Below, piece after piece: positions 49,249 through 60,612 of a DNA stretch of 64,000 bases; the stretch's first letter is position 1; every line of letters starts with the position of its first letter. Location of the stretch: NCBI GenBank assembly GCA_015698045.1, contig BLAL01000242.1, positions 935,001-999,000 on the forward strand, in the 5' to 3' direction. The notes below the pieces were generated by a model, which saw only the letters and a program-made list of their open reading frames with translations, was not told the origin of the DNA and ran no database searches. Origin of the DNA: Rhizophagus clarus. Taxonomy: Eukaryota; Glomeromycota; Glomeromycetes; Glomerales; Glomeraceae. Made by a program: the position numbers and the translations under genes.

Positions 49249-49800
49249 TTACGATTTTTTTTTAGGTACGGTATTCTATGGATAGGTCCTGTAATATTGC
49301 CATTTCTTAGGCATAGCCCAATATCGATGACTAATATGAGGATGGTATGGGGGGTATATATAGGGGATCATACTAGGTGATAGGGTTTTTTTTTTTTTGC
49401 ATATCGTATTGGGCTTGGTGAGGTGTTTGGATCTGTTCTTGTGGACGGAACAGATTGGAACGAATGGAACAGATCAGGTACCCGAATTTTAAAAGTTTTT
49501 TTCTGGGAAAGGTGATCTGATTTTTTTTTTATTTTATCTGTTCCATCTGTTCCATCTGTTCCATATCCTTATTTCTTCTTTATTCTTTGTTTTACTTTAT
49601 TCTTAGTATATTTGTATAGAACAGATGTATAGAACAGATCGGAACAGATGGGGGTATGGTATTTATCCATGGTATTGTTAGAGACGGCGCCGTAAGGCGC
49701 CCAGCCTAACTGGAAGGGGATCTGATAGGGTTTTCACCCGGAGGGGTGGATGTATACTGGGGCTTCAGCCCAGCGCCTGGCGAAGCCGGGTACCGACGAC
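49248..49800. repeat. Element 2 right terminal inverted repeat
   Basis: It is the reverse complement of 36275-36827 with very few differences and ends GGGTACCGACGAC. Confidence 0.93.
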
Positions 49801-49805
49801 GTGGT
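49801..49805. repeat. Element 2 target-site duplication, right copy (GTGGT)
   Basis: GTGGT follows the right repeat directly and matches 36270-36274. Confidence 0.8.
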
Positions 49806-50115
49806 GATAACGATGACGATAACGATGTTGGTGGTGGTAATAAAGATAACGATAACGATGTTGGTGGTGGTAATAAAGATAACGATAACGATGTTGGTGG
49901 TGGTAATAAAGATAACGATAATGATGTTAGTGGTGGTAATAAAGATAACGATAACGATATTGGTGATGGTAATAAAGATAATGATAACGATGTTGGTGGT
50001 GGTAATAAAGATAACGATAATGATGTTGATGGTGGTAATAAAGATAACGATAACGATGTTGGTGGTGGTAATAAAGATAATGATAACGATGTTGGTGGTG
50101 GTAATAAAGATAACG
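49806..50115. repeat. Tandem 33-bp coding repeat
   Basis: Units of AATAAAGATAACGATAACGATGTTGGTGGTGGT repeat about nine times with small changes (shown here by its start AATAAAGATAACGATAACG). Confidence 0.9.
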
Positions 50116-50312
50116 ATATCGATATCAATATCGAAAAGGATGACAACGGTAATAACAATGATGTTGTTAATGCTAGAAAGAATAGTTTGGATGGACCTTT
50201 TTACTTATTTGTGCTGGATAGTATTAAGAAAGGAAGTACAACGTCAACTTCATCAAATACTAGCAAGCATTCATCAAAGACTAGGAAGCGTTCAATATTT
50301 TCTTGTCATTAG
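49806..50312 (+). pseudogene. 3' part of the host gene split by Element 2 (Asp/Asn/Gly repeat)
   Basis: The frame continues exactly from the left part: Ser-Gly at 36269-36274 joins Asp-Asn-Asp at 49806 in phase when one GTGGT is kept. It holds about ten 33-bp-type units coding VGGGNKDNDND, then a Ser/Thr/Lys-rich end stopping at 50310-50312. The product is not recognised; the long acidic repeat suggests a disordered domain. Its 5' exons carry nonsense codons. Confidence 0.6.
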
Positions 50313-50334
50313 GTAATACATTTATACATAAATA

Positions 50335-50450
50335 ATCGTATAATATTAGTAATAATAACAATAATATTAGTAATAATAACAATAATATTAGTAATAATAA
50401 CAATAATATAGTAATAATAACAATAATATAGCAATAATATGTAGTATTGA
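50335..50450. repeat. Tandem repeat of about 21 bp (ATATTAGTAATAATAACAATA)
   Basis: Four to five head-to-tail copies follow the 3' end of the split host gene. The last ones lack a TA/T and drift in sequence. Confidence 0.85.
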
Positions 50451-50519
50451 TATGGTAATAATATAGTAGTAATAAATAATAAAAAATTTATATATAAATA
50501 ATATATTCTATAATTGTTC

Positions 50520-51042
50520 ATATTAAACGTAATTAAAAATCGAAATGAAAATAGAGACTCTGGTTAGTACGAAATAAAAACTGGCATTGGTTATTAGAAA
50601 TTTGCTTATATCGATAATAAAATTGTCATTCCTATTTGAAGATTAATATGTCAGTGTTAAAATCGTCATTTTTTATTTAAACGATTATTGTATGTCAGTT
50701 TTAAAATCAGCATTTTTTTGAGAGAAATGGCATTGGTTGTTTGACCGTTGGCAGTCTGATTTTGGATGATTTATAGTAAGAATCGGTACGGAGATTTAAA
50801 AATCGGTGTTCCTATTTTTTTTTATCAAAAAAGGGAATTCCGATTTTTTGCTTTTCGCGCCATAAAATTGGCGGGAAAAAGCCACAAATCGGACAAATAA
50901 AGCAAAATATCGGCAGTCCAATTTTTGACCGATTTTTACTTATTTGACGTGTGATAATAAGTTGATGACTGCATTGCAGAATATGAGTGGACAACAGAGG
51001 GGATAACGTAGACATGGAGTCTCTTCCGAAGGGAGGAATTAC
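50520..51042. other. Intergenic DNA with dispersed repeat pieces
   Basis: Pieces resemble repeats elsewhere in the window: GCCGATTTTT-type motifs near 50880-50940 (as in 9.7-10.2 kb) and GTGGACAACAGAGGGGATAA near 50989 (as in 8.7-9.6 kb). No gene is called. Confidence 0.4.
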
Positions 51043-51853
51043 GTGAGCAACATGGGACGTGAAGATCCAAAACTTATAATTCATTGTATTCAAAAAAAAT
51101 TCAGAAAGTGTGAATGTGAATTGAAGATTAGCTGGATGATCGTTGGCTATGACATAAATTTTGATTTTAATCGGTCAGATCTCAACGTTAAGCTAAAAAT
51201 TCTAAAAAATGAATTTAATGCAACAAACGATAAAACAATAGTCAAACCATTAGAATTGGAATATGATCAATATAATCCATCAGCTCTTTGTTTTGGAATT
51301 CCAGTATTAAGCAAGTTAGATGATTCAAATAATTCTCTTGTTATTGGACATCATTTTTTTTAATAACAATAAAGAAAATAGAAAAGCTGGATTATATATA
51401 TTTTCTTGTTGTTTGGAAAGGAATCATTTTGTAAAATTACCTAATTTTACATTTTATACTCTTGTTATCTCAAACTATCCTAATTCTGATAATTATGGAA
51501 TATTACCAATTCAAAATACTAGTAAGATACAAAAACTGTTTAACTTTATTAAGTTTAATAACTTAAAATTAAGCCCAAGATTTCTTAGTTTATATTCTAC
51601 AGAAAACAATTATGGACCAATTTTCTTAAAACAAAAATCTAGTGGAATTAGAGTTAAATATATTGATGTTAATAATGATGGATTTGCTCATAAAAGCAAA
51701 AGATCCAAGCCCTACAAAAAAAATGCATCCGGAATTCATGCTGAAATTGTCTGGAAAAATAAGCAGACAATTTCCGGACGTTTAGTAAATCCGGAAAATG
51801 TTCCAAAACGTGCGCGTTTCCGGATGTTCAGAATATTTCCGGGTTCAAATTAG
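51043..51853 (+). pseudogene. Frameshifted gene of an unnamed fungal family
   Basis: Two frames, 51043-51363 and from about 51363 to 51853, join if one T is removed from an eight-T run at 51354-51361. The sequence YDQYNPSALCFGIPVLSKLD and the region around FYTLVISNYPNSD look like a family I recall from Rhizophagus assemblies, of unknown function. The last 50 or so codons run into GTCCGGAA repeats and lose resemblance to a folded protein, so the 3' end may be replaced. The start is uncertain because the upstream DNA belongs to a repeat. Confidence 0.45.
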
Positions 51854-52510
51854 TCCGGAATTTGTCCAGAATTCTGAACAATCCAATTTTATCCTGGATG
51901 ATCAGCAGGAGATTACCACTTCCTACACAATTAACCAAGTTTAAATTAACATCATAGATAGCATTTTTGGCTGCTCTTCAATTTTACTTATTACATCAGG
52001 GGGTGGTTTTAAATATCAGTTTTGTGCTTTTTGCATTTTTTTAAAATTTAAAATTTTACATTCTTAGAAACATTGTCTAGAATTTGTCCGGAATTTTATT
52101 ATGTCCGGAATTTGTTTGGTTTATTTTGTCCAGAATTTGTCTGGAATTTAAAATGTCCGGAATTTGTTTGGTTTATTTTGTCCAGAATTTGTCTGGAATT
52201 TTTTCATGTCCGGAATTTATTTGGTTTATTTTGTCCAGAATATGTCCGAAATTTTTTATGTCCGGAATTTGTTTGGTTAAGTTTGTCCGGAATATATCCG
52301 GAATATTTTATGTCCAGAATACATCTGGAATATTTTATGTCCGGAATTTGTTGGGTTTATTTGTCTGGAATTTGTCCTGTCATGTATAAAAAAACTGGGC
52401 ATGCAAAAAATTCCGGACAGCAAAATAGATCAATTTCCTGGACATTTTCATGACAATTTTTTGAAGCACCTGGATAATTTCCGGACATTTTCGTAGACAT
52501 TTTCCAGACA
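51770..52510. repeat. TCCGGAAT/TCCGGACA repeat block
   Basis: About 50-bp imperfect units of ATGTCCGGAATTTGTTTGG followed by TTTATTTTGTCCAGAATT recur from 52073 to 52390. Flanking parts carry the same TCCGGA(A/C) hexamer, in opposite emphasis on the two sides (CCGGAAAATG near 51795; TCCGGACATTTTC near 52480). A non-autonomous element or satellite is possible. Confidence 0.7.
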
Positions 52511-53045
52511 TTCTTTTTTCGTAAGGAAGAAATTAGAAAATACTTTTAAATATGCATTCTTTGATCCAAAAGGTCTAAATTAGGATTCGTGCACTTAAGG
52601 AAAATTCAAGCCTAAGTTTATAAATAAGATTTCTAAGCACAAAAATATTTATTTATTTATTTATTTTTATTTATCTTATTTTATTTTATTTCTTTTTTTA
52701 GCACTTCTTGTAAGCCTCCACCACATTTACCACAACATCTAAGAAATTAAAAATAAGAACTTTCAAAATAAGAATAATCCCTTAAGATATGCAAGTGAGA
52801 TTAAGGATTTTAAACAGTTGATTAATTAATTTTATTATTTACTTTAAATTAAATTAGAATACAAATAATTTATAATTCATGGTTTTTTTTTGTAATTCAA
52901 CGGTTTATAAAAATTTAAAATAAACAAGTATACCAAGTAAATACGAGACGCTCATATATTTAAGGCATTGCTAATTTAAATTTTTTAAGGCGATGGCTTT
53001 ATATTAGTGTACATAGCTTCAATTAAAATATAATGATAGCTTCTT
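52511..53045. other. Intergenic AT-rich DNA
   Basis: An ATTT tetramer run lies near 52650-52695. No gene is supported. Confidence 0.4.
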
Positions 53046-53299
53046 TCAGTCATGCTCTGATTGCCTAAATAAAAGTTCCTGTATTAGAAGGTGTATTTTA
53101 TTTTCCTTTGACAATCCGTCATATACAACATAAAATGACTCACTTTTACAATCCATAGTACGTTTTTCGTTATCATTAATTAATTTGATCAGTTGTCTGT
53201 CAGTATAAAAAAAATCATTTTTATCATCATCCGTTAATAAAGTAAAATTAATGATAGAAATATAAAACTTACTACACAGTATGTAACGCATCAAGAATG

Positions 53300-53512
53300 C
53301 TAATGATAGTAATTACTACATTTATAAGACTGTGTTTGAATGACTCCATCATGATCGTTGCTTAATCGTGATGGTCGTTTTAGAAAACTGCTCTCTGCAA
53401 AAAATTGCTCAAGCATCATGCCGAACGTATTTCTTCGGTTGTTAATGATCCGTAAATTAATTTCTAATAATTTTTTTTTAAGACGCCACAAAAGTAAGCG
53501 ATTGTTGAACAT
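53300..53512 (-). CDS. Possible short hypothetical ORF
   Basis: An ATG at 53512 opens 70 codons with a basic helical start (LWRLKKKLLEINLRIINNRR). A further minus frame lies downstream at 53046-53294, but I could not find a convincing intron joining them. No family is recognised, so this may be a fragment. Confidence 0.25.
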   Translation of the reverse strand: MFNNRLLLWRLKKKLLEINLRIINNRRNTFGMMLEQFFAESSFLKRPSRLSNDHDGVIQTQSYKCSNYYH

Positions 53513-53777
53513 GATTGTGTGTCAATAAGCATATGTGCGAAATAAAAGGAAAGAAAGTTACCACTATAATTATTGGCTAGTTGTAGCACCGGTATTCAAT
53601 AATAATTGCCCTTTATTCACTCTAAACAGATGAAAACTATAATTAATATTAATATTTCATATTTGACCAAAGAAAGCTAATTGTTCAGATTAATTAAATC
53701 ACTTACGCCAATGTAATCATTGTAACCTTGGCAAAAAGATCATACCGCAAATTTCTTTTAATATATTGAACATAGCA

Positions 53778-54095
53778 TCAAATTACGACAAATAGTCGAA
53801 GCTCAGAGAGCCTACTTTTCAATGCATGCAAGATAAAGGATCTGAAAAAATTGTCTAACTTCATTAGATATATTTTCCCAAGTGGTCTTGGTGATATTTT
53901 GACAGTTGATAGCGGTTCTTCTGATTTCTGTCTTAATCTTATGGTTAAGTCTTTTTTAAACAAAATGAAAACGTTCTGGGGTCGTGGAGATGGCGATTTG
54001 GAAGAGGATTTAGATTTTTTTGTACTTTGTGCTAACAATTCCTTAATAGTAAGTGTTAGCTTATATGGAAGTTTTGTGTTTAACCTCGTAATCAA
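53778..54095 (-). pseudogene. HMG-box (MATA-HMG-like) remnant
   Basis: The frame contains SPRPQNVFILFKKDLTIRLR, the N-terminal part of an HMG box of the MATA type (xxRPxNxFILFRKD), and later KISPRPLGKIYLMKLDNFF, resembling the helix 2 region. The rest of the box loses the pattern (ILHALKSRLSELRLF), which suggests a frameshift or an intron. No clear ATG is present. HMG-box genes of this type are greatly expanded in Rhizophagus-like fungi and bind DNA; this copy looks broken. Confidence 0.5.
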
Positions 54096-54119
54096 AGTAT
54101 CAAAGATCGTTTAATTTTT

Positions 54120-55200
54120 CCTCCTCCTTTTTCTCTTCGTCTTGGTCCACAACTCGATCATCCTCATTTCCTAAAAAAACTATGGAGAAAATCTTAGCAA
54201 TTATTAACATGTAAAATAAACGTTCTATCAAAAAAATCAATACCTGTATATTCAGTATTTGAAAAAGATTTAAATTCATTTACATAAATGAAATAATTTC
54301 ATTGAGGCCAAGTTCTTGGAAAATCTTCAAATGGTTTTTTGGACCTAATGCTTTATCACAAAATCAACATTAGAAAAAGCGGTAGATAGATGACGTCCGG
54401 AATGTAATACGAGGACGAGGGAGCAATGATGAAAAACTCAATCCCATTTATCCACCGATTATTACACTAAAAGGAACGATAGGTGTAAGAGCTGAAGAAT
54501 TACAATAAAAATATTTCTAAACTTACGTAAATATGTAATATCTTTACGGCCGCATTCTACAAACGATAAATCGCTACGTCAAAACTGTAAATATTCAAAA
54601 CTATCAATTATTTGTTGCAGTAGTGATACAAGGAAACTATGCGCATTGACAGCTTACCGAGGGATTTGCATGATATTGTACCATAAATTCAAACTTAGAG
54701 AAGAGTATCTTTCGATCAAATTTGTTTGTTTTCTTATATTGTCAAAAGTCATCATCATGTACAGTAATTAAATAAAATATTATAAATTTGATTTCCATAT
54801 TGATATTTTCCAAAGCGACCGAAAAAAAAAACGACAAATAGATTTTGAAAGATGCTCGTAAAAATTATTGAAAAATGAGCCAAACACATTAAAATCCGTT
54901 ATTTCTCTTGAACGCAATCATTCAACTTGAAAATGCTATATACCAAAAAAATACAGGTTTATAATTAATGTGGCAGAAAAAAAATTTTAATTCAAATTTT
55001 CTAGTTATCTCACCTCAAGAGCTCTTGCGCAATATGACGTCACTTGTGTTCTAATAAATTTCCTGTCGAAATTTTTCTCTATCAAACCAGAAGCAAAAAT
55101 TCCGGGAAATATTTTATATTGAAAAATCAATATTTGTTAACGAAAGTAAATTGTAGTAATCACCACATTTTGGACATTAAAGACGAGTTCAAAATGAAAT
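54120..55200. other. Intergenic region, no gene seen
   Basis: AT-rich DNA upstream of the HMG remnant. On the minus strand a Lys/Glu-rich stretch precedes it (54100-54165), perhaps a lost upstream exon. Confidence 0.35.
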
Positions 55201-55204
55201 GAAA

Positions 55205-55331
55205 TGAATTTTACCTAATGTTTGTTCATATGCGAGTATATTGGTACAAAACATTTGTGGAACTTAAATGAATTTTACTAATGTTTGTTCATATGCGAGT
55301 ATATTGGTACAAAACATTTGTGGAACTTAAA
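55205..55331. repeat. 63-bp tandem duplication
   Basis: AATGAATTTTAC(C)TAATGTTTG...TTTGTGGAACTTAA is present twice head to tail, differing by one base. Confidence 0.9.
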
Positions 55332-57321
55332 AAAAAAATGATTTATTTGGGGAATTGGGGTATAAAAGAGTTTCACAAAAAAGCAAGCAATACAAGGTTT
55401 TGGATGTGGTGATCATGATGATTTCAATCCATGGATGCGAGTGTTTTTTTTAACCCGCAGTGACTGCGGTAAACGCATTTCTTCTATGCGAGTTAACCGA
55501 AAATTTTAAGGATATTAACTTTAGCTTAAGTAACCATTTTTGATTGGTTAAATTTTTTTAGTTGTGATGGAATTTTCATTAAACATTCTCAATGGCTATA
55601 TTGTTTTAGGGAAATTTTCTTTACATGGTTAATTATTTTTTTTTTTAATATGTATATATATGCATCTTCTGTATTTGTTAATTCGATCACTTGACCATAA
55701 TTATTTTGTTAAGGCAAACCGGGATGAAAACTTGAACAGAGCCAATTTTTTTTTAATAAGTTGCACAAATACATGCAATATTTATCATACAAAAATTTTG
55801 CGTAACGTATCAAAACAAAATTCTTTTCGTTGATGTAGAAATCAAAGAAAACGAAAGAAAAAGAAATTATAATATATTCCAACAGTTCATAGCGACAAAA
55901 AGTGGAGTATTCAATTCCTTGGTTTAAAATAAAGGAAAAATTCGGAATAAATTTGTATTATGATATTTCCTAAGAATTTGGGGTCTGGGAAACATGTATG
56001 GTACAGCAGCCATTAAGATTTTACGCATGGTTAAAATTAGATTAATATTAAAATGGTTTAAATCTTTTTCTTTCATTAGCTCAGTATAGAAATTCAATGG
56101 TCGATATTGATTTGATTTTCAAACAAGAAGAATGAAACCACCCAAGGGAACGTAATACAAGCACGTGATATAACTTTATCGATTGGACAGGCTGCACACA
56201 GAACAGGAAAAAAAAAAACAGGGTACGTATCGATCCATCAGTTCACCAGACGGTGCAATTATGTGTGACAAATTTTTGCAATCAATATTTTTCCGAATAA
56301 AATTTTGAATAAAGGAAAAAAAAAAACGAAAATAAATCAAAAATCATTATTTGTGTAAGATTTAATATATATTTTGAAATGAATTGCATGAAAAAAAAAA
56401 TATTATTTTATTAAAAAACCATATTTTTTTTTTTTTATTTTCATTTTCATTTAAATATTCACGCTTCAAAAATTAAAAAAATAAAAATAAAAAATACCAA
56501 CAAAATTTTGACAAATAAAAAAAAATTGGGGTGCTTTTTTTTTTCTTTTGTGCTGTTACTTTGTCTAATTTGTTTATATTGACTATGATTTCCATTGTCA
56601 TGGTGCAGAGGAAATGATTATATCAAATTCTGCAAACAATTTTTCCTTTTTAATTGTACAAAAAAACCGTAAATAAAATTTTTGATGGTCCTTCCGTACA
56701 AACTCCGGATTTATATACTATATAAATAATAATTTATCATCATTTTTTTCATTGGTTCATCTGTGATACCTTAATTGCATATTTTTTGTAATCAGGTTTT
56801 TTTTAATTTGGTTAATTATTATTAATTTTTAATACAATATACATATTAATTTTCACCGGTTTCATTCAAATGCTCTCAAAGTTAATAAAAAAAAAGATAA
56901 GATCATAAGATCATATTACTAATATTACCAAATTGTAAAACCGATCTTTCTTTTTTAATATAATTCAAAGTTTTTTGTTATCAATTTTTGTTATCAATCG
57001 TTTTTTTTTTTTTTTTGTTTTTGACGGTTTCATTGTTTCATTTCGTGAGAAAGAATTTTTTTGTTTTTGATTAATTTGATTATTTTTTAAGAATTCCGTG
57101 AATTATGTAACATTGCCTTATCTTCGTCTAAAATTGGAAACGAGAACGCATTTTCCATTCCTCCAAGAACGTGTTTTCCACGAAGGGAAAAAAAGGATAA
57201 AAGATAAATAATATAATTAACTACTGTAAAATGTATTACAATATAATATCTATCATAGATCAATTATTTTATTTTATTTTGGTTTAATGACTCATTATCG
57301 GTCATTTTTTTTATATTTCTC

Positions 57322-57357
<36 letters not shown>

Positions 57358-59140
57358 ATTTTAATTTGAACTTTTTTAATTGAACATATTTTTTTAAAAA
57401 ATATTGATCATTTGACATTAAGTTGAATTAAATAAATCGGTTGTATAACCGTTATTATTAAAATTATTTATGCTCATTTAAATTATTTTTTATTATTATT
57501 ATTATTATTAACGAATAAAGGTTTATATAAACATACACTATAAGTTTTATATATAATTTTAAACCAATTATGGAATTATAAAAATTCATAAAAAAAAAAA
57601 AGGAAATTTTATGAAAGGTTTATCTAAAATATTAATGGAATACAATTTTTTTTTTTAAATGAACGTAAAAAAAAAGGAAAAAAAAAAAAAATTTTTTATA
57701 AAAAAAAATTTCTTTTGTTCTCTTTTTATTGCCTTTTACAGAATTTTTGTATCACGGAATATGGAATAAGTAAAAAATTTGAACGGTGAAACATCTAGTT
57801 AAAGTCGATTGGATTTTTTAATGTAAGTATCGTAGATCATTTCCAAAAAGTTTAAGTTCAATGTTTCTAGATTAGGAATAATTTACAAAACAGCGATTTA
57901 CCAAATATGATATTAAAAAAGTAATAGAAATTTAAATTCGGAACCAAATCGTCATTAAAATTATAGTATATTTTCTTATTTTAACTTCCCTAATGTTATT
58001 TAATGCAATCTTCAGCCCACAAGAAATGTAAATAAACAATCAGGTTTTTTTTTTAAAGGGAACCTTGAGTGACTTAATAAAAAAAAGGAAAGTGCGTGTC
58101 TAAGTGGTTTATCTATCTGCAAAAAATTAACAATTTATTACTCTCGATTAATGAAAAATATTCTCACAATAACAATGAGTTAAATTTCATATGAATCGAA
58201 AATTGGAAATATATAATTCCGTGGAATAAAAAGAAAAAAAAACTTTAATCTTGTCTTGTTGATAAATTTTCGTGATACATTAATTGCAGTTCAAACTCTT
58301 GTGGCTCCGTGGAAAAGGAAAAATGAAGTATTAAATTTTATTTTGATAAATTACAAATTACCCATTGTTGGTAATTTATTGATACCATCATCTTTTGATT
58401 AGATGCCCATGGAACATGGAAGAAAAAAAAAAGAAAAAGAGAAGGAAGTTTCATTATTAAAAATGAAAATCATGCTGATGGATTGTCGTGTTACAACTGA
58501 TACATTACATGCAGTTCAGGGAAAGAAAAATTGTAACAAACAAGTTTTTTTTTATCGAAATATCAATAACAACATCTTTTTTATTTAACCCGATTTATCT
58601 TTCTATTAGCTAGATGATGTTTACAGGAGAAAAAAATGTTTCAAGATTATTAGTAATTTCTTGTATATCTAAATTCATGTTTTATTACATTTTTTATTTT
58701 AATTGTGAAATTATTATAGCATATGACGGGATTACAAAAATTACAATTTAGTATGTATATTAATTTTCTCACGTATATGCATTACACGCATTTTATTATT
58801 TTAAGGTTTTTATGAGAATTCAATGACAAATATTATCGTGTTGTTATTTATCTCCAAAAAAATTCCTTTTTAAACTTGAATCCCGATATCTCTGCATGTC
58901 AATAAATCAATCATCATTCATCAATTTTTCTTAAAGATAATCTTACCGAATATGTAAACGTAAAAAACTATTAAAATTTTAATAATAATCCAATATTTAT
59001 AAATAGGCCTCGTAAAGACTGAGTTTTTTCTTCAAAAAAAAAAAAAAAAAAAAAAAATATTCAAAGCAAAAGAAATAACAACCACTTTTTTTAATAAAAA
59101 AAAACATATATACATAATTATATTTTTTTTCGAATTTAGA
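55332..59140. other. Gene-poor AT-rich region
   Basis: Homopolymer A and T runs dominate (for example 57000-57020, 57320-57360, 57660-57710). No reading frame has a recognisable feature; the 61-codon frame at 58403-58588 is low complexity at its start and not called. Part of this may be the upstream regulatory region of the Gln/Pro-rich gene. Confidence 0.45.
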
Positions 59141-60280
59141 ATGGATTCCCAATTACATAAAGTATATAGTGAAGAACAGCCTCAAAATTTTCTACAACCT
59201 CAATATCTTGAATACACCCAGCATCCTCAATATCTTGAATATGCTCAGCATATTTCACAACAATCTGAATATCCTCAACTCCAGCAACTTCAGCAACCTC
59301 CGCAGCCTCAATATCCTCAATATCAACAACCCGAACAGCCACAACCACAATTCGAGCAGCTTTTATATCATCAACCTGAACAGACTCAATATCACCAACC
59401 CGAACAGCCACAGCCACAATTCGAGCAGTTTTTATATCATCAACCTGAACAGACTCAATATCACCAACCCGAACAGCTTTTATATCATCAATCCGAACAG
59501 CCTCTATATCAACAATCAGAACAGCTTTTATATCAAAAACCCGAACAGCCTATTTATTATGTTCAATATCTTCAATATCAACAACCCCAACAGCCACAAT
59601 ATCCCCATCAACAACCCCAACAGCCCATATGTCCTCAACCTCAACAGCCTCAACAGCACCAATGTCCTCAACCTCAACAGCCTCAACAGCGCCAATGTCC
59701 TCAACCTCAACAGCCCCAATATGCTCAACCTCAACAGCCTCAACAGCGCCAATGTCTTCAACCTCAACAGCCTCAACAGCGCCAATGTCCTCAACCTCAA
59801 CAGCCTCAATATGCTCAACCTCAACAGCCTCAACAGCGCCAATGTCCTCAACCTCAACAGCCTCAATATGCTCAACCTCAACAGCCTCAACAGCGCCAAT
59901 GTCTTCAACCTCAACAGCCTCAACAGCGCCAATGTCCCCAACCTCAACAACACCAATATCTTCAATCTCAACAGCCTCAACAGCGCCAATGTCCTCAACC
60001 TCAACAACCTCAACAGCGCCAATATCCTCAACCTCAACAGCCTCAACAGCCCCAACAACCGCATCAATATCAGCACCAACAAACATGTTGTTTACTGAAC
60101 ACAACTATACTAATAAATAACCGCCGGATTAGATACAATATTATAACCGTATCTACCTTCGACGGAGTGGCGGATTCCGCCACTATAATAAAATCTCAAG
60201 AAATTATAAATTCCATTTACATAAATGGAATATTGCAGGGGTTAGCTTACGACAATAATATGTCCCTGACATATTATTGA
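59141..60280 (+). CDS. Gln/Pro-rich repeat protein with conserved-looking C-terminal domain
   Basis: The 379-residue product begins MDSQLHKVYSEEQ. Residues about 15-130 are Gln/Pro/Tyr-rich (QYHQPEQ, LLYHQPEQ). Residues about 165-305 are an 11- or 12-residue repeat QCPQPQQPQQR with QYAQPQQPQQR variants, encoded by 33/36-bp tandem units. The last 60 residues (RRIRYNIITVSTFDGVADSA onward) have normal composition and are probably a folded part. A TTTAG acceptor-like site lies just ahead of the ATG, so an upstream exon is possible. Such tracts are prion-like and often mediate assembly; the Cys in each unit is unusual. No family is recognised. Confidence 0.6.
   Translation: MDSQLHKVYSEEQPQNFLQPQYLEYTQHPQYLEYAQHISQQSEYPQLQQLQQPPQPQYPQYQQPEQPQPQFEQLLYHQPEQTQYHQPEQPQPQFEQFLYHQPEQTQYHQPEQLLYHQSEQPLYQQSEQLLYQKPEQPIYYVQYLQYQQPQQPQYPHQQPQQPICPQPQQPQQHQCPQPQQPQQRQCPQPQQPQYAQPQQPQQRQCLQPQQPQQRQCPQPQQPQYAQPQQPQQRQCPQPQQPQYAQPQQPQQRQCLQPQQPQQRQCPQPQQHQYLQSQQPQQRQCPQPQQPQQRQYPQPQQPQQPQQPHQYQHQQTCCLLNTTILINNRRIRYNIITVSTFDGVADSATIIKSQEIINSIYINGILQGLAYDNNMSLTYY
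59600..60070. repeat. 33/36-bp coding tandem repeat (CAACCTCAACAGCCTCAACA)
   Basis: About a dozen head-to-tail units, in two types (CGCCAATGTCCT and CAATATGCT), occur in a higher-order alternating pattern. Long frames on both strands through here are by-products. Confidence 0.9.
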
Positions 60281-60282
60281 AC

Positions 60283-60287
<5 letters not shown>

Positions 60288-60320
<33 letters not shown>
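60288..60320. repeat. TA dinucleotide microsatellite
   Basis: About 15 consecutive TA units follow the stop of the Gln/Pro-rich gene. Confidence 0.95.
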
Positions 60321-60324
<4 letters not shown>

Positions 60325-60612
60325 TATTGTATATTTTTTTGTATATTATTTTATTTTGTAATAAATTGTAATAATAAAATTAAAATTATCGATTTGATCT
60401 TAGTAAACCGAATTTAGAAATAATTTTAACCAATATTGTGGCCTATATCTAAACTACGTTTCTTAAAAATTTGTGCATCCAAACGTCAAAAACTGTGCCA
60501 CCACCAATGAAGGACATGTGACAAATCCAAGTTATCATAAAGCGAAAAATTTCGCGATTGACCAATTAATTGATTTAACTTCTATATTGTACACATACGA
60601 CGTATAAATATA

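Larger units (their letters stand above)
36275..49800. mobile_element. Element 2: Polinton-like element with Gag/Pro and chromo-integrase
   Basis: The 13.5-kb unit has terminal inverted repeats of about 553 bp that differ at only a few positions, plus a 5-bp target duplication GTGGT. Genes in order: SF3 helicase, OTU-PolB fusion, shared small protein, NPxTGRxI protein, zinc/winged-helix protein, A32-like ATPase (minus), coiled-coil protein, Gag-like protein, retropepsin-like protein, acidic unknown (minus), chromodomain integrase (minus) and DUF5679-like protein. Helicase, PolB and ATPase are hallmarks of Polintons and related large DNA viruses; Gag, retropepsin and chromodomain integrase are hallmarks of Ty3-type chromoviruses. 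I saw no jelly-roll capsid gene. Confidence 0.88.

Noticed and set aside
59528..60120. Other frames on both strands across the Gln/Pro repeat
   Set aside because: Open only because of the repeat; composition is purely repetitive and the frame with the normal C-terminal domain is 59141-60280.
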